This document shows, piece by piece, positions 42,857 through 52,647 of a stretch of DNA of 64,000 nucleotides. This stretch comes from Metabacillus indicus LMG 22858 (lineage in GTDB: Bacteria; Bacillota; Bacilli; Bacillales; Bacillaceae). Below the pieces are notes generated by a model that saw only the letters and a program-made list of their open reading frames with translations, made no database searches and was not told where the DNA came from. A program made the translations under genes and the position numbers. How positions within the stretch are numbered: position 1 is the stretch's first letter; each line of letters opens with the position of its first letter. The stretch is from assembly GCF_000708755.2 (NCBI RefSeq), contig NZ_JGVU02000002.1, forward strand, positions 1-64,000. The letters are read 5' to 3'.

Positions 42857-44365
42857 ATGAAGAATTCATCCTTAAAGAAGAGCAATGAAGAAAATGTAAA
42901 TGCAACTCTGGTAAAGGTGTTTGTGGCTGCGGCCATTGTACTTGCAATAAACAATATCTTGCAGATTGTTATGTACGGATTGCCAGATCTGACGGTTATT
43001 AATATAGCTTACCAGCTGTTCTTTTCATTATTTTTAATACCTGTCATTTATTACAGGGTTTCTGAAAAGAAAGAACGATTCAAAGACCTGTCAATCGGCA
43101 GTATGATCATATTTGCCTTTGTCCTGCATACTGATTCGTGGGTAAACGTGCCGTTTGTCTGGCTTATACCGCTTGGAGTTGCCGGTCTGTATGCGGATTT
43201 TCAGCTTATGAAAAGAACATTTATCGTTCTGATTCCGCTTTTGCTTGGTGCCCAGTTTTCTCATCTTTGGCTGGCTGACAAACTTGTCATTGAAACAAGT
43301 TTAAACCGGTCTGTGCTGACAGCTGTTTACTATGGCATTCAATTTATCCTTATCGGGATATTATTTTTAAATAGTACAAAAAGGTTTTCAGTGATGCTGG
43401 ATGAAAGTGAAGCTTTAAAGGGTCAGCTTAATGGACTGCTTGATTCCGTTCAGGAGTCTGCATGGCAGCTTTCAGAGCATGTTTCCCACTTAAATCACAC
43501 CGTTTCAGATTCCAACAGCGGTGTCATCGAAGTCAACCAGTCCATCCAATCCATTCATCAGGATTCACAGCATTTGTATAAAACAATGGATGGTGCGGTG
43601 TCTGAAGTCAGCAGCATGTATGAGCAGCTTGAAAATTCGCTGACGTTTACACAGCAGCTTGACAGCAATGTAGACCTTGCGATGGAAATGATTGAATCCA
43701 ATAAAGTTAATTTGAATAAAACGGTGGAATCAATTGATAAAATCAAAGATTCATCTGCTTCATCGATGGATAATGTCCAGCTCCTTGCCCGGAAGACAAA
43801 CGAAGTAGAATCTGTGATGGAACACATTCAGGCAATCGCGGATCAGACAAATCTGCTTGCATTGAACGCAGCGATAGAAGCTGCGCGCGCAGGCGATCAT
43901 GGCAAGGGATTTGCAGTAGTGGCAAATGAGGTCCGCAAGCTTGCCGAACAGTCATCTGAATCCTCCGTCATGATTCAAAGCATTCTACAGGAAATCCTTG
44001 CTGCAAAAGATAAAGTAATTGGAGGGCTTCATCATACAGATTCCATCGTTAAAAGCAGCGTAATTTCTATTTCAAATGCAGCAGATGACTTTGACCGGCT
44101 GATTTTAATTCAGGAAGGAAACAATCAGCATCTCCATGAACTGGTAAGAATTATTGAGAAGCTTCAGCATAATGGCAACAGTGTGAGAATTGGCATAAAT
44201 CAGCTCAGATCACAGTACAGCGGAAATGAGGACAGAATTTCTGAAGTGGCATCTGTCATGGAACAAATGAGTGCATCTCTTCAGGAAATCGCCTCATTTG
44301 CTGAAGGAGTTGATGAAAAAGCGGCAATGCTGCATGCCGCAGCAGAAGAAAAAACCGCAGGTTAA
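42857..44365 (+). CDS. Methyl-accepting chemotaxis-like protein with a multi-span membrane sensor
   Basis: A 502-aa protein. Residues 20-175 contain about five to six membrane helices with no large extracellular domain. After them comes directly a helical signalling domain with the MCP hairpin tip ([19 protein letters not shown], about residues 330-348) and [17 protein letters not shown]. No HAMP domain is evident. It should talk to CheA/CheW, perhaps sensing membrane state or energy. GAAGGAGG precedes the ATG. Divergent from the M14-like gene. Confidence 0.88.
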   Translation: MKNSSLKKSNEENVNATLVKVFVAAAIVLAINNILQIVMYGLPDLTVINIAYQLFFSLFLIPVIYYRVSEKKERFKDLSIGSMIIFAFVLHTDSWVNVPFVWLIPLGVAGLYADFQLMKRTFIVLIPLLLGAQFSHLWLADKLVIETSLNRSVLTAVYYGIQFILIGILFLNSTKRFSVMLDESEALKGQLNGLLDSVQESAWQLSEHVSHLNHTVSDSNSGVIEVNQSIQSIHQDSQHLYKTMDGAVSEVSSMYEQLENSLTFTQQLDSNVDLAMEMIESNKVNLNKTVESIDKIKDSSASSMDNVQLLARKTNEVESVMEHIQAIADQTNLLALNAAIEAARAGDHGKGFAVVANEVRKLAEQSSESSVMIQSILQEILAAKDKVIGGLHHTDSIVKSSVISISNAADDFDRLILIQEGNNQHLHELVRIIEKLQHNGNSVRIGINQLRSQYSGNEDRISEVASVMEQMSASLQEIASFAEGVDEKAAMLHAAAEEKTAG

Positions 44366-44385
44366 AATTCATACTTTTTTATTCT

Positions 44386-44399
44386 CTAGTAAATACTAG
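44386..44399 (+). promoter_or_regulatory. Palindromic operator-like site before the oxidoreductase
   Basis: CTAGTA-AA-TACTAG, about 26 bp before the ATG at 44425. Quinone- and thiol-stress regulators of Bacillus use short TACTA/TAGTA dyads, so redox control is possible. Confidence 0.5.
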
Positions 44400-44424
44400 T
44401 AAAAAAGCTATTCAGGAGAAGAAA

Positions 44425-45015
44425 ATGAATGTATTGATTATTCTTGCGCATCCAAATCCGGAAAGCTACAATGCGGCTATTTGCGACGCTGCTGAACAGG
44501 AATTCAAAGACAAGCAGTATAATGTGCGCAAACGGGATTTGTACCGGATGAATTTTAATCCCATCTTAACTGAAAACAGCTATTCGCACTTTTATCAGGA
44601 TAAAATTCCTGGAGACGTACAGGCTGAACAGAAAGATATTACCTGGGCGGATTTTCTTGTTTTTGTTTATCCTACATGGTGGTCTGGAATGCCGGCAATC
44701 ATGAAAGGCTATTTTGACAGAGTGTTTACGAACGGATTTGCATTCAGATATTCAGATGAAGGGCCGGTTGGATTGCTTAAGGGCAAACAGGCCCTCATTT
44801 TTCAGACGACCGGACTGCCTGAAAAAGTGCTGAAGCCGCCTCAGATTACCATGGCCATGCAGGCGGCATTTGATATCGGGATTATGAATTTCTGCGGTGT
44901 GGAGGTTCTGGCACATAAGTTCTTGTACAGTGTCGAATACATCGATGAAGAAACGAGAAAAGTCATGCTGAATGAAGTGAAGGAAGTTGTTGAAATGGTG
45001 GGACAGCAGCAATAG
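44425..45015 (+). CDS. NAD(P)H-dependent flavin oxidoreductase (quinone reductase, flavodoxin-like fold)
   Basis: A 196-aa protein of the flavodoxin_2 family: LIILAHPNPESYNAAI for the FMN/FAD phosphate loop, FVYPTWWSGMPAIMKGYFDRVF, and ALIFQTTG. Members (KefF, YwrO, MdaB) reduce quinones or electrophiles by two electrons. AGGAG precedes the ATG; terminator follows. Confidence 0.9.
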   Translation: MNVLIILAHPNPESYNAAICDAAEQEFKDKQYNVRKRDLYRMNFNPILTENSYSHFYQDKIPGDVQAEQKDITWADFLVFVYPTWWSGMPAIMKGYFDRVFTNGFAFRYSDEGPVGLLKGKQALIFQTTGLPEKVLKPPQITMAMQAAFDIGIMNFCGVEVLAHKFLYSVEYIDEETRKVMLNEVKEVVEMVGQQQ

Positions 45016-45019
45016 GGAA

Positions 45020-45048
45020 GGCCTCTCATATGGGAGGTCTTTTTTGCT
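45020..45048 (+). terminator. Terminator of the oxidoreductase gene
   Basis: AGGCCTCTC-ATAT-GGGAGGTCT stem followed by TTTTT. The 45049-45226 stretch beyond it shows no gene. Confidence 0.85.
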
Positions 45049-45226
45049 CTGCTCAGAAAAAATTTCTTCCCTGCGGAAGTTTTCCTCCTAAAAACTCAAA
45101 ATCAGTCATGAGGTTAAACCTTTCGTCCAGTATAACAGCGTAAAGAGAACCTCTTTTTCTATCTAAAGTATCAGTCTTGTCTCCCGCAACAGGTTCTGCA
45201 GTAGGATTTTTATGTTGTGAAAACCT

Positions 45227-45255
45227 TTGCAATATACTTCTATTATTTTTAAATA
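45227..45255 (+). promoter_or_regulatory. SigA-like promoter of the protease
   Basis: TTGCAA (45227-45232), 17-bp spacer, TAAATA (45250-45255), about 110 bp before the start codon. Confidence 0.5.
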
Positions 45256-45364
45256 TAGAGGTCTATTTCCCAATAAACAGTTCTGCTTTCATGTGATAGA
45301 TTAGTAGAGAATAGAAGAGTAAGAAAATTCTTCTAGAATAGGATTGTTGAGGAGCTGAGTGAGT

Positions 45365-47287
45365 TTGGGGAAGAGTGTTAAAATGACGGCTTTGGCAGTA
45401 TCGGTTTGTTTGGCGGGAAGTCTTGTATTTTTGCCTGACGGAAATGCGTCTGCTGCACAAATGAACGGGCAGCTGCAGGAATTAAAAGCAAGTCAGGTAT
45501 CATCTTACAGCAGTGAGTACCGGACAGGCGGCAAAGCGATGTTCAAGATGGACGGCTATGCAGACAAGCTTCCAAAGAACGTTTTGAAGAAGCTCGAGGC
45601 GGCAGGTGCAAAGAGTTCGCTGTATGTGGTTCAGCTTAATGGACCTGTGACAGAGGCAGACCGTGCGGCTATTACGGATGCGGGCGCCGAAATCATGGAA
45701 TATGTACCGGATTTTGCATTTGTTGTGAAAGCAGAGAAGAGCGCAGTAAAAGCTTTAAAGAAAAAGCAGGGGATTTCATCGGTTACAGCCTATCTCCCAT
45801 TATATAAATTGGATCCTGCACTCGTTGAAGAGGGATTTGGAAAGCTCCTTGACGTTGAGCTGAAGGATACAGCTAAAAATAAGAAGAAGTTTGCAAAAAG
45901 AACGCTGAATGAAATCATTGAACTGGCCAGCCGCGAGGATACCCTGTTTGTCGGCAAGTCAAATACATTTCAGCTTCACAATGATGTTGCAGCAGGAATT
46001 ATGAAAACAACAACTGCAAGCAGCACATACGGTTTGTCAGGTGCGGGCCAGACAGTGGCCGTTGCGGATACAGGTCTTGATACAGGACGAAATGATGCAT
46101 CGATGCACGAAGCGTTCCAAGGCGGGAAAATCAAAGCTCTGTATGCCCTAGGCAGAACGAACAATTCAAGTGATCCGGACGGTCACGGAACACACGTAGC
46201 AGGATCTGTTCTTGGAGATGCGCAGTTTAAAGGGATGGCACCAAAGGCAAGTCTGGTCTTTCAATCTATTATGGATGCAAGCGGCGGGCTTGGAGGGCTT
46301 CCGAGCAACCTGAACACGCTGTTTTCACAGGCCTACAGTGCAGGTGCGCGCATTCATACAAATTCATGGGGAGCTCCCGTAAACGGGGCGTATACGCTTG
46401 AATCAAAGCAGGTGGATGAATATGTCTACAATAATGACGATATGACCGTGCTTTTTGCTGCAGGCAATGAAGGTCCCAATGCGAAAACGCTGAGTACGCC
46501 GGGAACAGCTAAAAATGCGATTACGGTCGGTGCTTCAGAAAATAACCGTCCTTCGTTCGGAACGTATGCGGACAACATTAACCACATTGCCGCGTTCTCA
46601 TCTAGAGGCCTGACTTCTGACGGACGTGTAAAGCCGGACATCGTGGCCCCTGGAACGTTCATTCTTTCTACTCGTTCATCACTGGCGCCGGATGCTAACT
46701 TCTGGGCGACATATAACAGCAAGTATGCCTACATGGGCGGAACGTCTATGGCGACACCGCTTGTTGCGGGAAATGCAGCTCTTCTCCGCGAGCATTTCAT
46801 TAAAAACAAAGGCATCACCCCGAAGCCATCTTTAATTAAGGCTGCCCTTATCGCGGGTGCACAGGACACCGGTCTTGGCTATCCTAACGGCAATCAAGGC
46901 TGGGGCCGGGTAACGATGGACAAGTCTGCACAGGCTGCCTTTGTTAATGAAACAAAAGCACTGAGAACAAGTGAGAAAGCCGCATACAGCTTTACCGCAG
47001 TCAGCGGAAAACCGCTCAGAATCGCGCTTGCGTGGACGGATTACCCAGGTAACCCCTCTGCTTCGGTTTCCCTCGTAAATGATTTGGATCTTGTCATCAA
47101 ATCTCCGAGCGGAAAAACATATACAGGAAACGATTTTACATCTCCGTATAACAGCGAGTGGGATGGAAGAAACAACGTGGAAACAGTAATTCTTCCAAGT
47201 GCTGAAGCCGGGACGTATACCATTGAAGTACAGGCATACAATGTGCCGACGGGAACACAGGATTTCTCTTTTGCTGTTGTTCAATAA
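45365..47287 (+). CDS. Secreted subtilisin-like alkaline protease, KP-43 type (S8 family)
   Basis: About 640 aa, the precursor length of KP-43-type oxidation-resistant proteases. Signal peptide to about residue 32 (ASA), a ~170-residue propeptide, then a mature enzyme probably beginning at NDVAAG (about residue 205). Triad: Asp in VAVADTGLDTGRND, His in DGHGTHVAGSVLG, Ser in GGTSMATPLVAG. The last ~110 residues form the C-terminal beta-barrel domain (TYTIEVQAYNVPTGTQDFS). Start: TTG 45365 is 10 bases from GGAG; GTG 45359 is the alternative. Close similarity to KP-43 is from memory of that sequence. Confidence 0.93.
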   Translation: MGKSVKMTALAVSVCLAGSLVFLPDGNASAAQMNGQLQELKASQVSSYSSEYRTGGKAMFKMDGYADKLPKNVLKKLEAAGAKSSLYVVQLNGPVTEADRAAITDAGAEIMEYVPDFAFVVKAEKSAVKALKKKQGISSVTAYLPLYKLDPALVEEGFGKLLDVELKDTAKNKKKFAKRTLNEIIELASREDTLFVGKSNTFQLHNDVAAGIMKTTTASSTYGLSGAGQTVAVADTGLDTGRNDASMHEAFQGGKIKALYALGRTNNSSDPDGHGTHVAGSVLGDAQFKGMAPKASLVFQSIMDASGGLGGLPSNLNTLFSQAYSAGARIHTNSWGAPVNGAYTLESKQVDEYVYNNDDMTVLFAAGNEGPNAKTLSTPGTAKNAITVGASENNRPSFGTYADNINHIAAFSSRGLTSDGRVKPDIVAPGTFILSTRSSLAPDANFWATYNSKYAYMGGTSMATPLVAGNAALLREHFIKNKGITPKPSLIKAALIAGAQDTGLGYPNGNQGWGRVTMDKSAQAAFVNETKALRTSEKAAYSFTAVSGKPLRIALAWTDYPGNPSASVSLVNDLDLVIKSPSGKTYTGNDFTSPYNSEWDGRNNVETVILPSAEAGTYTIEVQAYNVPTGTQDFSFAVVQ

Positions 47288-47311
47288 GAATTAAATACAA
47301 GGCTGGGACAT

Positions 47312-47354
47312 AAAAAGGGTGAATTTGAGCACTACACAAATTCACCCTTTTTTA
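47312..47354 (+). terminator. Terminator of the protease gene
   Basis: AAAAAGGGTGAATTT pairs with AAATTCACCCTTTTT, a 15-bp stem. Confidence 0.9.
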
Positions 47355-47463
47355 TTTTGTTAGTTGAGGTTAAACGTTTTATAATCTGCTGGCAGGCCTG
47401 GCTTCTGCAGCGAGCGTTTCCCGCCATTGCGTATGGTACAAACAGCTGCCGGGGTCCCCGCTG

Positions 47464-47880
47464 AAAGTGTTCCAAACATGAGTTAGCAGCATAAACTCGG
47501 TGCGGGATTCCGCCGAAAGTGTTCCAAACATGAGTTAGCAGCATAAACTCGGTGCGGGTCCGGGGCGAAAGTGTTCCAAACATGAGTTAGCAGCATAAAC
47601 TCGGTGCTTGTCCCCGGCGAAAGTGTTCCAAACATGAGTTAGCAGCATAAACTCGGTGCGGGACCCCGGCGAAAGTGTTCCAAATATGAGTTAGCAGCAT
47701 AAACTCGGTGCGGGTCCGTGGCGAAAGTGTTCCAAATATGAGTTAGCAGCATAAACTCGGTGCTTGTCCCCGGCGAAAGTGTTCCAAACATGAGTTAGCA
47801 GCACAAACTCAGTGCGGGTCCGGGGCGAAAGTGTTTCAAATATGAGTTAGCAGCATAAACTCGGTGCGGGGCCGGGTTCA
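47464..47880. repeat. 52-bp tandem repeat array (eight units)
   Basis: AAAGTGTTCCAAA starts units at 47464, 47516, 47568, 47620, 47672, 47724, 47776 and 47828, exactly 52 bp apart. Each continues ATGAGTTAGCAGCATAAACTCGG (shown here in parts: GAGTT...AAACTC is a dyad) and ends with a more variable GC-rich stretch. Non-coding, between converging genes; 47355-47463 has no gene. Confidence 0.95.
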
Positions 47881-47938
47881 GATAACATAAGAAACGCGCC
47901 TGTTCGTACGGTATAACAAGATGAGGCAGCCATTTATA

Positions 47939-49705
47939 TTACATGCTCTTATCATATTCAATCACAGCCATGCTCCAATATTTCAGAGAAGGCAAAGTTA
48001 TGATGACATTGTTGCCTTTCTGAGTAAAAGAAACAGTCTGGGACATGCCTTCTTTCGCGTCAGGACTTGCCATCCAGATGCTTTTTATTTTCCTGGGTTC
48101 AGATAAGCGGATGGACACGTTTTTGCGAAGCGCAGGCTCCGGCTGCGTGCCTGATGTATCCCGCCATTCCAAGGAATCCGCTTCCGTAAAATTAATAAAA
48201 TGGAGCATCTTCTGATGGCGGTTTTGTTTGGCAAACGACCAGACCGCTCCTTTTTCCGGAACAGAGGTAATCTTTACATCCGAACGGCTCTCAATCTCAT
48301 TTTCCGTTTCTTTTAAATCCCGGCTGCGGAGAAGAGTCTGATAAGCTGTGAGAAAATCATAATAACGAATTAAGCCTTCTGAGAGCTCATGATCACTTTT
48401 CAGCTGATGATGGGGGAAATATTCTTTTGACAGCATATGCTCGCCAAGCTCCAGATGGGCTCCGCCGCTTGCGAAAATGACGCTGTTTGTTAAAAAGATG
48501 CCTGGCGGGTTGAATGTGCCTTTATTATCCGAAAGGTCATAGTTCATGTAGGCCGCAAGGACGGTGTTCATTCTGCTGTCTGACATTGTTCTGTTGTCGT
48601 CAATGATTTTCTTCAGATCACCATAGTACTTATAAGGATCCCAGACTTCTGTGTATAAAAAATCTGCTGGAGCAGACGATATATTCTCCTGGCCGAACTG
48701 ATTGACCGCATTCATCACAATTCGTTTATCAGGGGATTGTGATTTTGCGTAATGCAGAAATTCATCAAAGCCGTCTGCAAGATTAACAGATTTCCCTTGA
48801 GAATCATACACTGCTCCGCGGTCCCCGAGCTGGTCGATGTGCCAGCCGTCAAAATCAAGAGCCTGATAGACTTGCTTCTGCCTGCCGATCACATAATCCT
48901 GCCAGCTGCGGTCATTGGAGTTTGCGAGGATGACATCACTTTTCCAGTCATCAGGGAGAGGGTGAAAGTCAGGTTCTTTTTGATGCGGATCCTTAAACAG
49001 CATCCATTCCTTTTTGACACCGTCTTCTTCTGCTCCTCTGAATGCTCCGTACAGCAAATTATAGGCCATGGCATTCATTCCGTATTCATGAGAAATTTCA
49101 ATGTAATTTTTAACCGTCCCGAGCTGAACGTTTCTTCCTGCAATGTCCTGCCATTCAGGCGAAGGTCCGTTTTCTGTCATCTTCAGCGGCTGATGATGTT
49201 CATAATGCCAGTCGTAAAACTGAATGCCGTTTATATGATGCCGGTTCAGCTTTTTCAGCACAGAAGCTGCTTCTTTTTCACTGACATTGCCGAATTCGGA
49301 TAGAAATCCGTAGCGGGGAAAAACAGACCAGCTGCTTGAAACGTCAACTGCGATGGTTTTAGCCTCTTTTTCGGACTGCACCTTTACAAGGTAGCCTGTA
49401 AAATCATCCTCGGGAGGCTGCCAGGACCAGACGGCTTTTCCGTTTTCAGCATTTACGGTTTGGGTTTGGATTTTCTCATTCAGTTTCATATAGGTAATGG
49501 TAAGGCTGCTGCCGGAGCGTTCTGCAAGTGATGCCTCAAATTTGACAGGCTCTCCGGGTTTGTATCTTGCTTTGTCTGTGTGAATATCAGTGATGTCCGC
49601 TGTTTCCTTCTTTTCCGGAACCGGAGTGCTCTGGTTATTCTTATAGAGGAAAATAGCCAAAAGACAGCACAGGAGAGACAGCAGCAAAAGAATCTTTTTT
49701 CTCAT
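47939..49705 (-). CDS. Secreted GH66 dextranase / cycloisomaltooligosaccharide glucanotransferase-like
   Basis: A 588-aa protein. N-terminal membrane helix or signal (ILLLLSLLCCLLAIFLY), a beta-rich N domain (about 45-125), then the GH66 barrel. Likely catalytic residues are the nucleophile Asp in FDGWHIDQLGDRG and the acid/base Glu in DFLYTEVWDPY. GH66 enzymes cut internal alpha-1,6 bonds of dextran; those lacking the CITase-specific insert are plain dextranases, and the length here favours a dextranase. It lies 60 bases downstream of a secreted GH31 enzyme on the same strand. Confidence 0.88.
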   Translation of the reverse strand: MRKKILLLLSLLCCLLAIFLYKNNQSTPVPEKKETADITDIHTDKARYKPGEPVKFEASLAERSGSSLTITYMKLNEKIQTQTVNAENGKAVWSWQPPEDDFTGYLVKVQSEKEAKTIAVDVSSSWSVFPRYGFLSEFGNVSEKEAASVLKKLNRHHINGIQFYDWHYEHHQPLKMTENGPSPEWQDIAGRNVQLGTVKNYIEISHEYGMNAMAYNLLYGAFRGAEEDGVKKEWMLFKDPHQKEPDFHPLPDDWKSDVILANSNDRSWQDYVIGRQKQVYQALDFDGWHIDQLGDRGAVYDSQGKSVNLADGFDEFLHYAKSQSPDKRIVMNAVNQFGQENISSAPADFLYTEVWDPYKYYGDLKKIIDDNRTMSDSRMNTVLAAYMNYDLSDNKGTFNPPGIFLTNSVIFASGGAHLELGEHMLSKEYFPHHQLKSDHELSEGLIRYYDFLTAYQTLLRSRDLKETENEIESRSDVKITSVPEKGAVWSFAKQNRHQKMLHFINFTEADSLEWRDTSGTQPEPALRKNVSIRLSEPRKIKSIWMASPDAKEGMSQTVSFTQKGNNVIITLPSLKYWSMAVIEYDKSM

Positions 49706-49722
49706 GTTTTCACCCTTAATAG

Positions 49723-49762
49723 AAAAGGAGACCGGCTAATGATCAGCCAGTCCCCCTTTTTT
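49723..49762 (-). terminator. Intergenic hairpin after the GH31 gene
   Basis: On the minus strand GGGGACTGGCT pairs with AGCCGGTCTCC, followed by TTTTCT. It probably lowers, rather than abolishes, readthrough into the GH66 gene. Confidence 0.75.
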
Positions 49763-49765
49763 AAT

Positions 49766-52300
49766 TTATTGCTTGATTCTTACATCCCTTTTTTCTTCAA
49801 CCGGGATATTTACATAGAGCTTTTTGGCTTTTGCATCATAGAAGTATGAACGGGACGTTTTTGTCATTTCATCCATGCTCGCAGCTGCTTTGTATTTTGC
49901 AGAGCCTGCTTTTACTTCTTTAGGTTTAGCCGTGTTATTCAGCTTCAGTGTGTATTTCTCAAGCTTAGAGTCATAGTTTTCAACAAGTTTCTTCTGCTTG
50001 AAGAGGATGTCTTTTCCGCGTTTTTCCACTTTCAGGCTTGTTTCGTTGTACTCGCCGTTTTCGTGGTCAAGTGTTTTGCCGTCATCCTCATAGAAACTGT
50101 ACTCTGCTTCATCAGTCAGGTACGTATCAAGAATCAGGTCCGTAAGCGGCTTTTCGTCTGTGTACTGCTGTACATCGCGGTTTGGAACGATCGAGTTTTT
50201 CTTCACAAAGATCGGAAGGTGCTCAAGCGGAGCAGAAACGCTGATCGTTTGGCCGCCTTTGTATTCTTTTCCAGTCCAGTAATCAACCCATGTTTCATTG
50301 TCAGGAAGGTAAACGTCACGGCTTGTCTGTCCTTGTTTTACAACAGGTGCAAGCATCAGGGAGTTTCCGAACATGAACTGGTCGCTGATGTCATATGTGT
50401 TTTCATCTTCCTGGAACTGATAAACAAGAGGCTGCTGAACAGGTGATCCTGATTCTGCAGAATCTTGGAATGCGTTGTACAGGTAAGGAAGGAGCTTATA
50501 GCGCATTTCAATGTATTTCTTGCTGATGCCTTCAACTTCAGGTCCGAAAGCCCAAGGTTCCTGCCCTTGCTTCACTTCTGCTTTTGCATCACTATCGTAA
50601 TGAATGCGTGAGAATGGAAGGAATGCTCCAACCTCAATCCAGCGTGCGAAGAGCTCTGCATCAGGACGCTGCGCAAATCCGCCGATGTCATTTCCTACAA
50701 AAGAAATACCGGACATACCGATGTTCATGTTCATAGGAAGAGACATTTCAAGATGTTCCCAGTTACTTACGTTATCGCCTGTCCATAGAGCAGCATAGCG
50801 CTGTGATCCTGCAAACATGTCACGAGTTAAAACGAATGGACGGGTGTTTGGCTTGTGTTTTTCCCAAGCGCGGTACGTAGCGTCTGCTTCGTCGTGTCCA
50901 TAAAGGTTATGGTATTCAGTATGAAGAATTTTGCTGTCATCATAGCCGAAGTATGTGTCAAGCGGCATTGTATGGTTGTGTCTTTCATCATCAAGGAATA
51001 CGGCAGGTTCATTCATGTCGTTCCAGATGCCGTCAATTCCCTCGTCAAACAGAATGTTGTGCTTGCCTGCCCACCACTCGCGCACTTCTTCTTTAGAGAA
51101 GTCAGGGAAAGCTGAGTCACCAGGCCATACAGGTCCGATGAACGGAGTGCCGTCAGCATTTTTTGCCCAGAAATCATTTTTTGTGCCTTCCTGGTACATT
51201 TGATAGTTTTCGTCTTGCTTCACTGCCGGGTCGTTGATGGCGATTGCTTTGAATCCAGGCATTGTTTTTAATGTTTTAAGAGCGTTTTTGTACTCTTCAC
51301 TCCAAGTGAAGACACGGTATCCGTCCATATAGTCGATGTCAAAATGCATCGTATCAAGCGGAATTTCTTTCTCGCGGTATGTTTTTGCTACATTCAGAAT
51401 TTCGTCAGCTGTGTAGCCCCATTTACTTTGGTGAAGGCCGAGGGACCATTCTGCAGGAACGTCCATTTTTCCTGTCAGTTCTGTGTAGCGGTCAAGAACG
51501 TCAGAAATTTCCGGGCCGTTCATGAAGTAATAGCTCAAGTTTCCGCCGTTAGCGTAGAAGTAGTAGTAGTCATCAGATTCAGAGGCCATTTCAAAATAAG
51601 AACGGTGGGAGTTGTCAAAAAGAATTCCGTAGGCACGTTCATTTTTCAAGCCGATAAAGAAAGGAATCGTTGTGTATAAGTATTTTGTATCTTTGGTATA
51701 GGCGTAGGCATCTGTGTTCCACATTCCGATGCTTTTGCCGCGTTTGTTGACTTCAAGGCCTGACTGTTCGCCGAATCCGTAGAAGTTCTCGTCAGGATTT
51801 GTTTTCTTCATCACGTACGGCTTTCCGTTTTCATAGCCGGCCGAACCGTTGTTCATGTAGTCTTCATTGATGACATTGCCTTTTTCATCCATGAATTTAA
51901 CGCCGAATTGAGATTTTTTAATATGAATAATAAGTTCTTTTGTTCGAAGTTCGTAGTGATCTTTCTTGTCTTTTACAGAGAATCTTGGAGTTTTCCAGTC
52001 TTTTTTGGAGATGGCCGGAGTTTCCTTTTCTTTTTCGCCTTTTTCAAGGACGGTTACCTTTGCGAGATCTTCATCAAGGATACGTATGTATGCATCGTTT
52101 GTGCCAAGATCAAGCTTTACGCCGTTGTTCAGGCGCTTCATGCTTTTAACAGCAAGCTTTTGAAGGTTTTCTTTGTTCAGCGGCGTGTCAGCTTCCGGCT
52201 GAGTTACGGCTGATGCGCTTGGTGCAAGGCCTGAAACTGCCATGACTACTGCAAGTGCAGAAGCAAATACAGTACGCTTCATATTTTTCGAATGTTGCAT
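49766..52300 (-). CDS. Secreted GH31 alpha-glucosidase
   Basis: An 844-aa secreted enzyme. Signal peptide MKRTVFASALAVVMAVSGLAPSASA (shown in parts; cleavage after ASA). GH31 landmarks: catalytic nucleophile Asp in GIWNDMNEPAVF, the ALWTGDNVSNWEHL region with the acid/base Asp, and SRIHYDSDAK. Two C-terminal beta domains follow. It should release glucose from the non-reducing ends of alpha-glucans or isomalto-oligosaccharides outside the cell. The second ATG (52300) suits AGAGG better than the one at 52303. Upstream of the GH66 gene in a likely shared unit. Confidence 0.92.
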   Translation of the reverse strand: MQHSKNMKRTVFASALAVVMAVSGLAPSASAVTQPEADTPLNKENLQKLAVKSMKRLNNGVKLDLGTNDAYIRILDEDLAKVTVLEKGEKEKETPAISKKDWKTPRFSVKDKKDHYELRTKELIIHIKKSQFGVKFMDEKGNVINEDYMNNGSAGYENGKPYVMKKTNPDENFYGFGEQSGLEVNKRGKSIGMWNTDAYAYTKDTKYLYTTIPFFIGLKNERAYGILFDNSHRSYFEMASESDDYYYFYANGGNLSYYFMNGPEISDVLDRYTELTGKMDVPAEWSLGLHQSKWGYTADEILNVAKTYREKEIPLDTMHFDIDYMDGYRVFTWSEEYKNALKTLKTMPGFKAIAINDPAVKQDENYQMYQEGTKNDFWAKNADGTPFIGPVWPGDSAFPDFSKEEVREWWAGKHNILFDEGIDGIWNDMNEPAVFLDDERHNHTMPLDTYFGYDDSKILHTEYHNLYGHDEADATYRAWEKHKPNTRPFVLTRDMFAGSQRYAALWTGDNVSNWEHLEMSLPMNMNIGMSGISFVGNDIGGFAQRPDAELFARWIEVGAFLPFSRIHYDSDAKAEVKQGQEPWAFGPEVEGISKKYIEMRYKLLPYLYNAFQDSAESGSPVQQPLVYQFQEDENTYDISDQFMFGNSLMLAPVVKQGQTSRDVYLPDNETWVDYWTGKEYKGGQTISVSAPLEHLPIFVKKNSIVPNRDVQQYTDEKPLTDLILDTYLTDEAEYSFYEDDGKTLDHENGEYNETSLKVEKRGKDILFKQKKLVENYDSKLEKYTLKLNNTAKPKEVKAGSAKYKAAASMDEMTKTSRSYFYDAKAKKLYVNIPVEEKRDVRIKQ

Positions 52301-52542
52301 CATGTCACCTCTTTGAAATTTTTGTGTGTAAGCACATGAAAACTATAGAGAAAACATGTATAGACAGGCAACCCCCATAAAATTTGGAATCTGAGAGTGT
52401 CCATGTGCCCAGACATGCTGCTGTTGCAGGAATGTAAGCGATCATGAAACTTTGTGAAAAGGGTAACAGAAAAAATGAAAATGAATCCATCCGTCTAGGC
52501 CGATTTCAAATGTTACAGAAAGCAGGACATTACACTCATGAT

Positions 52543-52560
52543 ATGTAACAAAAGTTACAT
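52543..52560. promoter_or_regulatory. Palindrome ATGTAAC-AAAA-GTTACAT
   Basis: A perfect 7-bp dyad between the GH31 gene and doxX. It is upstream of both genes, so it could regulate either; no regulator is identified. Confidence 0.5.
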
Positions 52561-52618
52561 AGAGCGTTTACACGTCTGTTTTTCAAAAAAATAAACCTCA
52601 CGAAATTTACAAAACGGA

Positions 52619-52647
52619 TTGACAGTTTTACAAATCGGTCATATAAT
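52619..52647 (+). promoter_or_regulatory. Consensus SigA promoter for the DoxX gene
   Basis: TTGACA (52619-52624), exactly 17 bp, TATAAT (52642-52647): a perfect SigA promoter, leaving an untranslated leader of roughly 115 bases. Confidence 0.9.

Noticed and set aside
42736-42954. N-terminal extension of the M14-like protein
   Set aside because: The open frame runs antisense into the start of the chemoreceptor gene, and the signal peptide with its ribosome site begins at 42735.
47464-47880. CRISPR array
   Set aside because: The whole 52-bp unit repeats, with only a short variable stretch in place of spacers, and no cas gene is near.
48752-49303. Plus-strand 183-codon frame inside the GH66 gene
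   Set aside because: Antisense shadow; its translation shows no domain and the GH66 motifs are on the other strand.
50063-50446. Plus-strand 127-codon frame inside the GH31 gene
   Set aside because: Antisense shadow of a clear GH31 domain protein.
52430-52445. cre site upstream of the GH31 gene
   Set aside because: TGTAAGCGATCATG fits only the first half of the consensus.
52543-52560. TnrA box
   Set aside because: The dyad TGTAAC-AAAA-GTTACA is one base shorter than TGTNA-N7-TNACA.
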